A stretch of 33,313 nt of DNA, taken from positions 1 to 33,313 of the forward strand of contig LM994635.1 of NCBI GenBank assembly GCA_000752995.2. Direction: 5' to 3'. A program made the translations under genes and the position numbers. The notes beneath the pieces are model-generated. The model saw nothing but the letters and a program-made list of their open reading frames with translations, was not told where the DNA came from and made no database searches. The DNA comes from Haemophilus massiliensis (lineage in GTDB: Bacteria > Pseudomonadota > Gammaproteobacteria > Enterobacterales > Pasteurellaceae). Of the stretch, positions 28,501 through 33,313 are shown piece after piece. Within the stretch, counting starts at the first letter, position 1, and each line of letters opens with the position of its first letter.

Positions 28501-28535
28501 AAAAAAAGCGTCTCTTTTGTGGGGGGAGAGACGCT
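28501..28535 (-). terminator. Canonical terminator with a C6 loop
   Basis: On the minus strand AGCGTCTCT (28535-28527) pairs with AGAGACGCT (28515-28507), a perfect 9-bp stem, followed directly by a T7 run (28507-28501). The 11-nt loop (28526-28516) reads CCCCCCACAAA. It lies about 100 bp beyond the sfsA stop and about 35 nt downstream of the predicted small RNA start. Confidence 0.85.
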
Positions 28536-28570
28536 GAAATGTTGGAGTGATTATCTATTATTGTTTGAAT
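28501..28570 (-). ncRNA. Candidate Fur-regulated small RNA (RyhB/HrrF-like)
   Basis: Predicted RNA of about 70 nt. The start near 28570 is placed 7 nt below a -10 at 28582-28577; the end is the T-run of the terminator. The 5' part (28570-28536) is A/U-rich and unstructured (begins AUUCAAACAAUAAUAG) and contains ACUCCAAC; the 3' hairpin exposes a run of six C, complementary to purine-rich ribosome binding sites. Two Fur boxes flank the promoter -35, so expression is expected when iron is low. This architecture matches iron-sparing RNAs such as RyhB, FsrA (C-rich loops) and HrrF of H. influenzae. No open reading frame is evident in it. It is called from structure only and could alternatively be just the sfsA 3' end. 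Confidence 0.6.
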
Positions 28571-28576
28571 GGCTAG

Positions 28577-28605
28577 ATGATAATTGTTATCAAATAGATT
28601 GTCAA
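28577..28605 (-). promoter_or_regulatory. Sigma-70 promoter of the candidate small RNA
   Basis: On the minus strand a perfect -35 TTGACA (28605-28600) and -10 TATCAT (28582-28577, 5 of 6) are separated by exactly 17 bp. It points away from sfsA toward the 3' end of phoR, where the only thing before the terminator is the small RNA candidate. Confidence 0.7.
28578..28592. promoter_or_regulatory. Fur box 1 (over -10/spacer)
   Basis: TGATAATTGTTATCA matches the 7-1-7 Fur consensus TGATAAT-N-ATTATCA at 13 of 14 positions. It overlaps the -10 and spacer of the small RNA promoter, where a bound repressor would block RNA polymerase. Confidence 0.7.
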
Positions 28606-28613
28606 TAGATAAA

Positions 28614-28628
28614 TGAAAATTATTCTCA
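28614..28628. promoter_or_regulatory. Fur box 2 (upstream of -35)
   Basis: TGAAAATTATTCTCA matches the 7-1-7 Fur consensus at 12 of 14 positions. Its centre is 36 bp from that of box 1, so the two boxes bracket the -35 element at 28600-28605. It lies just outside the sfsA stop codon. Confidence 0.6.
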
Positions 28629-28635
28629 ATTATAT

Positions 28636-29355
28636 TTATTTGCTGAGATAAGGGACCGCCTCGGTCAGCGAAAGTGCGGTCGGAATTTCGTCTAAAATGT
28701 CAAATTTTCCTGCATAAGCATACACTTCAACTCCTTCGTCTATTGCCTGACGTAGCAGGCGATTATAATCGGGATCGATATATTCGGCGACTTTAAAACG
28801 GTCAAAACCGTTATGCAGACCGGCAAAAAAGACGACTGCGCGATGTCCTTGTCTTTTCATCGCCATCAGCTCCCTGACGTGTTTCTGCCCGCGCGTGGTG
28901 ACCGCATCGGGGAACATGCCGATATTGCCTTTTACCAGCGTGACGGATTTCACTTCCACGTAGCAGTCCGGTAAATGTTCTCCCCGTAGCAGAAAATCAA
29001 TTCGGCTGTTTTCTTCGCCGTATTTTACTTCCGGCAGGATTTGGTCATACATCGCCAGTTCTTTAATGTGTTTATGCTGTAATGCTTCCAGCGTCAGCTG
29101 ATTGGAACGATGCGTATTAATGCAAACCAAGCGACCGTCTTTTAACTGCGTGAGTTCCCACGAATGCGGATATTTGCGCGTTTTACTGTCGGAGGTGGAA
29201 TACCAAATTCGATCGCCTTTCTCCCCGCACCCGGTCATCGCACCGGTATTGGCACAATGAATGGTCAGCATTTCACCATTTGCCAGCTCGACATCGGCAA
29301 GAAACCGTTTATAACGGCGGATTAGGGTGGCGGGTTGTAGGTGGGGAAGTTGCAT
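28636..29355 (-). CDS. sfsA: DNA/RNA nuclease SfsA (sugar fermentation stimulation protein)
   Basis: SfsA family, 239 aa, usual size. The N-terminal OB-like region (residues 1-85; [43 protein letters not shown]) is followed by a PD-(D/E)XK-like nuclease core in which Asp of [11 protein letters not shown] and Glu/Lys of [10 protein letters not shown] form the metal site. Originally described as an E. coli factor affecting maltose use and later assigned nuclease activity; its physiological role is unclear. It is last in the minus-strand group behind the glycosyltransferase, 33 bp away. An uptake signal is at 28672-28680. Confidence 0.93.
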   Translation of the reverse strand: MQLPHLQPATLIRRYKRFLADVELANGEMLTIHCANTGAMTGCGEKGDRIWYSTSDSKTRKYPHSWELTQLKDGRLVCINTHRSNQLTLEALQHKHIKELAMYDQILPEVKYGEENSRIDFLLRGEHLPDCYVEVKSVTLVKGNIGMFPDAVTTRGQKHVRELMAMKRQGHRAVVFFAGLHNGFDRFKVAEYIDPDYNRLLRQAIDEGVEVYAYAGKFDILDEIPTALSLTEAVPYLSK

Positions 29356-29388
29356 AAATAGTTACCTCTAGGCGAATATAGGAATAAA

Positions 29389-30936
29389 TTACTGTGTTAA
29401 TTTGGAGGCAGAATGGCTAAATTCAATATATTCTTGTTGTATTTCGTGTCGGCTTTCTTCATTAAGCAAGTTATAGCATTGATGAATATATTGAATAAAA
29501 TCAATTAAAAAAAGCCGAATACCTTGATATATATGACTGTTTTTATCTAATTGTGTGATTTCATTGTAAGATTTTGAATATATATCAAAAAGGTCAATTA
29601 AATTTCTAATGGTTACATATTGAGTAATAGAGCCTTCTCTTTCCCGTCGATATATATAAAATGCGGAATGATAATTCTCGTAAGTTTGAACGGCTTTAGC
29701 GAGTTTTATGCTCCATAATACATCTTCATAATGTTTTCCTTCTGGGAAATAAATATTATGTCGATGAATTATTTCGGTTTTAACTACTTTAATAAAACTG
29801 AATCCTTGATAAATTTTTCGTTTAACCAATTCAATGAAATCATCATAATAATTGTTAGTTAATCCTTCTATTGATAGCAGGTGTGATTCCGTGTGATCGG
29901 CATAGAGAGAGGTTAAATGATTAATAATTAAATCCGGTTGTTTTGATACGATAATTTCGGCAAGTTCTGCAAGAATAGATGTGCCTTGCCAATAGTCATC
30001 ACTGTCAAGAAACATTAAATATTTTCCTCGAGCAATTTTTATTGCATTATTTCTACTCACCGATACACCGGAATTTGCTTGCTGAATAAGTGTAATATGA
30101 GGGTAAGATTGAGCATAATTAAAGCAGATTTCCGCTGATCGATCTGTTGAACCATCATTAATGAGGATAATTTCATAATCGTAATAGTTTTGCGTCAGCA
30201 CCGAGTCTATAGCATATGCTAAATATTTTTCGACATTATAAACAGGAATAATAATAGTAAATAATGGATTGTCAGAGCTTTTATATTGAGCAAATAATGC
30301 TTTCTTATTTGTAACAGCAATTAAAGGATCGGTTTGTGCAATGAGGTTAAAATCACAGAAATCACTAAAATAATCCGCCAGCCAGTAAGGTTTATTTGAA
30401 TCTAATAGTTCTATAATTTGTTTGATCTTTATTTTACGTATAGCATAGAATGAAGAACCCACATTATTATAAGAATAAGGCTGATTAAAAATGACGGAGG
30501 CTATTTTCCCTTGACCGGAATAAACCCGGTCATTCCAATAAACTTCATTATCTGAGCGCTGTAAAAGAATAATTTGATAAATACTGTTGTAGAGAAAGCT
30601 ATTGATATGTTCTTCTAAGGCTGCTAATCCATTCTCAGATAATGTAATATCTGTTTCAGCAACAATAACAAATTCATTATCTGGAATATTTTGGTTAGCT
30701 AATATCTTTTCCCAGCATTTAATGTGAGATAAAGTTTTTGAAATATCTTGTAATGTTATTTCTTTTTTTATTTTATTCTGTAGTTTCTTTGTGTTGAACA
30801 GCATATCAGGTGTTAAGTGAGATAGTGCAGATTGTTCAATCGCAACAACAGGATAAAAATCACTAATATTATTTTTCTGTTTAAAACTTAATAAATCTTC
30901 ATAGCGATTTTCTGAATAGATAACATACAGATACAT
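29389..30936 (-). CDS. Two-domain glycosyltransferase (GT25-like + GT2)
   Basis: A 515-aa cytoplasmic protein without membrane segments. Residues about 1-210 resemble family 25 glycosyltransferases (LOS galactosyltransferase-like): TLSHIKCWEKIL at 68-79 and VIVAETDITL at 90-99. Residues about 224-420 are a family 2 GT-A domain: FTIIIPVYNVEKYL, INDGSTDRS at 259-267, QANSGVSVSRNNAI, and the metal-binding DSDD at 311-314. Both motif sets look intact, so it may add two sugars in sequence. The gene is visibly more AT-rich than sap, pdx or pst genes, with no uptake signal in 1.5 kb, suggesting recent acquisition. It starts 20 bp after the DUF2827-like gene, with a good ribosome site (AAGGAAG). The acceptor is unknown: lipooligosaccharide, or the neighbouring Ser-rich adhesin. 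Confidence 0.8.
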   Translation of the reverse strand: MYLYVIYSENRYEDLLSFKQKNNISDFYPVVAIEQSALSHLTPDMLFNTKKLQNKIKKEITLQDISKTLSHIKCWEKILANQNIPDNEFVIVAETDITLSENGLAALEEHINSFLYNSIYQIILLQRSDNEVYWNDRVYSGQGKIASVIFNQPYSYNNVGSSFYAIRKIKIKQIIELLDSNKPYWLADYFSDFCDFNLIAQTDPLIAVTNKKALFAQYKSSDNPLFTIIIPVYNVEKYLAYAIDSVLTQNYYDYEIILINDGSTDRSAEICFNYAQSYPHITLIQQANSGVSVSRNNAIKIARGKYLMFLDSDDYWQGTSILAELAEIIVSKQPDLIINHLTSLYADHTESHLLSIEGLTNNYYDDFIELVKRKIYQGFSFIKVVKTEIIHRHNIYFPEGKHYEDVLWSIKLAKAVQTYENYHSAFYIYRREREGSITQYVTIRNLIDLFDIYSKSYNEITQLDKNSHIYQGIRLFLIDFIQYIHQCYNLLNEESRHEIQQEYIEFSHSASKLTQ

Positions 30937-30956
30937 ATTTGCTTCCTTTCGCCATA

Positions 30957-32099
30957 TTAGTTTCCAAATAACCGCTTAAGCTCTTTTTCATATAAATAAA
31001 TATTTATTGGATTAGTCGGTTGCAGAGAATCCAGATATTCATTCGCCCGTTTTACGTAGTTTTTATGATTTTTATCGTGATTATCAATAACATAAAGCAA
31101 TACTTTGGCACCTTCAAAAGCATCGAATTGATCATAATAATAACCCACGCCTTTCGGCAATAATTTTGAATTGTGAATAAACGGATAACCGCCGTAAAGA
31201 GCATCGTTATAAGCATAATTTAATCCGTTTTCCCATTGGTGACTGAGCACGATATCAACATAGCGGGTTAAGAAATCCGGCATTTGATAACGTCCTTCGA
31301 CGGTCATAATATTATTTTTAACGATCTCCGTGCGACCGATAAAATTAAAGAAAGTCGGATGATCTTTTTTATCATAAGTATTACAGGCGTAAAAATGTTT
31401 AATTTTTTCCGGCGCTGTCCGATAAGCCTGTTCAGTAATCAAAATAGGCGTAAAACAGTTTTTAAAAATAAAAATATTCGGTTCAAAACAAGCGATTCGT
31501 TTAGATTTTTTGTCAGGATCCGGTTTATAACCGAATTCAAGATTGTGTTCTTTTTTGATGCGATTAATCACTTTGTCACAGAATGTTGGCGCCCAGATTG
31601 CAGGTACCTGATAAGAATTACAATGATGCATAATTGCGAAATAATCGGCGCAGGTATTCATATTTTGCGGAATAAGCCAATTAGCATCAAATAATGTACC
31701 ATTAAAAGTGCGGTTTGGATTTTTGCCAAAAATAAAGTATTCAATATCCATAATATAGTCAGGACCCATTTTATAACAGACTATTTTACCGCCGTGGTCG
31801 TGCATACGGGTCATATATTGATATTCAATCGCCAGCGTTCCTTCAATTAGGACATCAAGCTCATCCACCACATCATCAATATAAGAAAATTTTAAATCCA
31901 GATCATCAAGCATAAAACCGTCTGGTGGTGTTGATCGCTTTTCCGGCCCCCATGAAACTAAAACCACATCTTCTACCAATGATGAAGCGTTAAATAACTG
32001 ATAAAGAAAAATAATATTTTGATTTGCGCCGTTTGCCCAAATATCGGTAATTTGAGCTTCCAGATTAAATGTAATACCGATTTTATATTTACGTGACAT
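30957..32099 (-). CDS. DUF2827-like putative glycosyltransferase
   Basis: A 380-aa soluble protein. The opening (KIGITFNLEAQITDIWANGANQNIIFLYQLF, in part) follows the pattern I know from DUF2827 proteins (GI...IWSNGxxQNIxFL), a family with a predicted GT-B fold often found beside adhesins. Later features fit a GT-B nucleotide-sugar site: FEPNIFIFKNCFTPILITEQAY near 225-247, DIVLSHQWENGLNYAYNDALYGGYPFIHNS near 290-318 with E and G/Y residues. The assignment is from memory of the family pattern, not a search. Ribosome site AAGGA precedes the ATG. It is AT-rich but carries one uptake signal (31706-31714). It follows the adhesin gene, separated by that gene's terminator, so it probably has its own promoter in 32100-32160. 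Confidence 0.65.
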   Translation of the reverse strand: MSRKYKIGITFNLEAQITDIWANGANQNIIFLYQLFNASSLVEDVVLVSWGPEKRSTPPDGFMLDDLDLKFSYIDDVVDELDVLIEGTLAIEYQYMTRMHDHGGKIVCYKMGPDYIMDIEYFIFGKNPNRTFNGTLFDANWLIPQNMNTCADYFAIMHHCNSYQVPAIWAPTFCDKVINRIKKEHNLEFGYKPDPDKKSKRIACFEPNIFIFKNCFTPILITEQAYRTAPEKIKHFYACNTYDKKDHPTFFNFIGRTEIVKNNIMTVEGRYQMPDFLTRYVDIVLSHQWENGLNYAYNDALYGGYPFIHNSKLLPKGVGYYYDQFDAFEGAKVLLYVIDNHDKNHKNYVKRANEYLDSLQPTNPINIYLYEKELKRLFGN

Positions 32100-32159
32100 A
32101 AAGAATTCCTTGAAAATGTGATCGGAAGCGATTGTTGCAGGTATATTTTAGTAGTTTCG

Positions 32160-32196
32160 CAATAAAATTTCACCTACACGATAGTGTAGGTGAAAT
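32160..32196 (-). terminator. Terminator of the adhesin gene
   Basis: A perfect 13-bp stem: ATTTCACCTACAC (32167-32179) and GTGTAGGTGAAAT (32184-32196) around the tetraloop GATA. On the minus strand it is followed by TTTATT. It begins about 15 bp after the adhesin stop codon. Confidence 0.85.
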
Positions 32197-32211
32197 GTAA
32201 TGTTTAACAGA

Positions 32212-33313
32212 TTATTTCCATTGATACCCGATACCGGCCCCTACGTTATAATCGCCTTGCGTCGTTGCGCCGGCGCTGACTTTAAAGATAACCTTGTTAT
32301 TATCGGAGAGTTTGGAATAACCGACGGCAACCGCACTTTGACCGTTATAGTTACCGACTCCCATACCGACAAGGTTGGCGCCCGGTTGGGTGACCTGCGG
32401 AATATTAGCGACAGCAACAGCTCCGGCAATACCGGCGCGCAGTTTGCGATCTGTTTTACGCAAATCGGAAGAAACTTGATCTAACTGGCGTTTATTCACT
32501 GCATCGGTAGGATTTATGCCGTCAGCAACATGGGTGATGCGACGTTCATGTCCAACACTGCCGACCGAAACCGTATTCGCTTCATTAGCAACGGAATTGG
32601 CGCCGATCGCAACAGAGTTTTCTGCATTCGCCTGCGCATTCTGACCGACTGCGGTGGCGTTTTTGGCACTTGCCCGAGAATTCTGACCTACCGCAGTTGT
32701 ATTTTCCGCAGTTGCTTGTGCTTTATTACCAAATGCAGAAGCATTGGTTTTATTTGCAACCGAATCAGCACCATATTTAGTTGTTGAATCGTCGCCATCA
32801 TCTTCACCCAGCACTCTTTGTGCGGAACTTGCCGCTGCAGAAGCAGAAGATGCAGCCGATGTTGCTGAACTGCTTGCAGAACTTGCCGAACTTGAAGCAC
32901 TGGAAGCTGAGCTTGATGCAGCGGCTGCAGAGCTTTCTGCGCTGGATGCGGAACTTGACGCTGCGGTAGCTGAGCTTTCTGCGATGGATGCCGATGTTGA
33001 TGCCGCGGTTGCAGAGCTTTGTGCACTGGATGCAGAAGTTGACGCAGAACTTGCGGAGCTTTCTGCGTTAGAAGCCGAAGTTGACGCTGCGGTTGCGGAG
33101 CTTGCTGCATTAGAAGCAGAAGTTGATGCTGCGCTTGCAGAGCTTTGCGCACTGGATGCAGAACTTGAAGCTGAGTTAGCTGAGCTTTCTGCATTAGAGG
33201 CCGATGTTGATGCAGCGGTTGCAGAGCTTTGTGCACTGGAGGCTGAACTTGAAGCCGCAGTAGCTGAGCTTTCTGCATTAGAGGCCGATGTCGATGCAGC
33301 GGTTGCAGAGCTT
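32212..33313 (-). CDS. Trimeric autotransporter adhesin, C-terminal part (5' end outside window)
   Basis: Partial gene: the frame is open to the right edge (first full codon 33312-33310). About 367 residues are visible. The first part (33312 to about 32810) is an almost pure Ser/Ala/Thr stalk of 14-residue repeats. Then come YadA head-type repeats (TAVGQNSRASAKNATAVGQN, SVAIGANSVA), the neck/transition HERRITHVADGINPTDAVNKRQL, a short coiled-coil stretch (QVSSDLRKTDRKLRAGI) and the four-strand YadA membrane anchor (from about GAVAVANIPQVTQPG to GAGIGYQWK). The anchor forms a trimeric outer-membrane barrel that exports the passenger. The C-terminus is Trp-Lys rather than the usual terminal aromatic. 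An uptake signal encoding Ser-Ala-Val lies at 32330-32338. A short reading frame starting at 32814 is only the tail of this gene. Confidence 0.92.
   Translation of the reverse strand, partial: SSATAASTSASNAESSATAASSSASSAQSSATAASTSASNAESSANSASSSASSAQSSASAASTSASNAASSATAASTSASNAESSASSASTSASSAQSSATAASTSASIAESSATAASSSASSAESSAAAASSSASSASSSASSASSSATSAASSASAAASSAQRVLGEDDGDDSTTKYGADSVANKTNASAFGNKAQATAENTTAVGQNSRASAKNATAVGQNAQANAENSVAIGANSVANEANTVSVGSVGHERRITHVADGINPTDAVNKRQLDQVSSDLRKTDRKLRAGIAGAVAVANIPQVTQPGANLVGMGVGNYNGQSAVAVGYSKLSDNNKVIFKVSAGATTQGDYNVGAGIGYQWK
32893..33312 (-). repeat. 42-bp tandem repeats encoding Ser/Ala 14-mers
   Basis: Ten consecutive 42-bp units, continuing beyond the window, encode 14-mers with the consensus S-S-A-T-A-A-S-(T/S)-S-A-S-(N/S)-A-(E/Q). 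Two variants partly alternate: one with STSASNAE, one with SSSASSAQ, giving a looser 84-bp period. Toward the anchor (32892-32810) the units decay. Serine makes up roughly half of the residues. Confidence 0.9.

Larger units (their letters stand above)
117..32338. repeat. Dispersed DNA uptake signal sequences (AAGTGCGGT)
   Basis: At least 25 exact copies. Plus orientation starts: 140, 2865, 7601, 11293, 12279, 13651, 15227, 15744, 19037, 19203, 20637, 21375, 26626, 28152, 28672, 31706. Minus orientation: 117, 5764, 7386, 9472, 11205, 13679, 18740, 21344, 32330. Many are followed by the AT-rich flank typical of the Haemophilus-type signal. They mark DNA for natural uptake. None falls in 21384-26625 (tyrS, pstSCAB) or 28681-31705 (sfsA 5' part, glycosyltransferase). 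Confidence 0.95.

Noticed and set aside
28636..28640. Interpreting 28501-28535 only as the sfsA terminator
   Set aside because: The terminator is about 100 bp past the sfsA stop, and a strong promoter with Fur boxes lies between them, which fits a separate short transcript better. It may still end sfsA readthrough.
32100..32160. Promoter for the DUF2827-like gene (GTGAAA, 17 bp, TAAAAT)
   Set aside because: The -35 match is poor and overlaps the adhesin terminator stem; plausible but not supported enough to list.
32781..32969. Small plus-strand frame opposite the adhesin stalk
   Set aside because: Antisense shadow of the same repeats, without a ribosome site or family motif.
32688..33278. 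Open frame of 196 aa rich in Gln, Leu and His on the minus strand
   Set aside because: It is the out-of-frame reading of the Ser/Ala repeat array; low-complexity repeats leave several frames open. The correct frame joins the YadA neck and anchor.
32893..33312. CRISPR-like array from regular 42-bp spacing
   Set aside because: The units are contiguous, coding, and have no unique spacers.

Overview
The window comes from a Pasteurellaceae genome of the Haemophilus influenzae-type uptake-signal subclade. The 9-mer AAGTGCGGT (or its complement) occurs at least 25 times, inside genes and as inverted pairs forming hairpins. Gene content agrees: sapABCDF, a short TyrR without the N-terminal sensory domains, DXP-independent pdxST, and pstSCAB-phoBR without phoU. 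Species cannot be fixed from the sequence.

Layout. (1) 209-5645, minus strand: sapA-B-C-D-F, a peptide-type ABC importer operon closed by a perfect uptake-signal-pair hairpin at 110-155. (2) 5712-9297, plus: ycjX-ycjF-tyrR. (3) 9327-10815, minus: pdxS-pdxT (PLP synthase), divergent from the MocR-type regulator pdxR (10918-12321, plus). (4) 12340-18698, minus: tsaE-amiB-mutL-miaA-hfq-hflX, the conserved cell wall/mismatch repair/tRNA modification/RNA chaperone/GTPase cluster, with a strong internal promoter before hfq and an uptake-signal hairpin inside the start of hflX. (5) 18804-21263, minus: scrK-scrB for use of imported sucrose-6-phosphate, split by a terminator-like hairpin; no transporter or regulator is present. 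(6) 21395-22582, minus: tyrS, divergent from (7) 22798-28494, plus: pstSCAB-phoBR behind a clear Pho box. (8) 28495-28635: a gap holding a candidate Fur-regulated small RNA on the minus strand. (9) 28636-32099, minus: sfsA, a two-domain glycosyltransferase and a DUF2827-like protein. (10) 32212 to the window edge, minus: the C-terminal part of a trimeric autotransporter adhesin with a serine/alanine-rich 14-residue repeat stalk.

Two items stand out. The first is an intergenic locus at 28501-28628: two near-consensus Fur boxes flank the -35 of a good sigma-70 promoter (17-bp spacer), and its transcript would end about 70 nt later at a canonical terminator whose loop contains six C residues. 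This is the architecture of a RyhB/HrrF/FsrA-type iron-sparing RNA, and hfq lies in the same window. The second is the pairing of a Ser-rich trimeric adhesin with two downstream AT-rich genes, a GT25-like/GT2 fusion and a DUF2827 protein, which suggests a dedicated adhesin glycosylation module.

No rRNA, tRNA, CRISPR array, insertion sequence or prophage gene was seen. No gene-free stretch exceeds about 210 bp.
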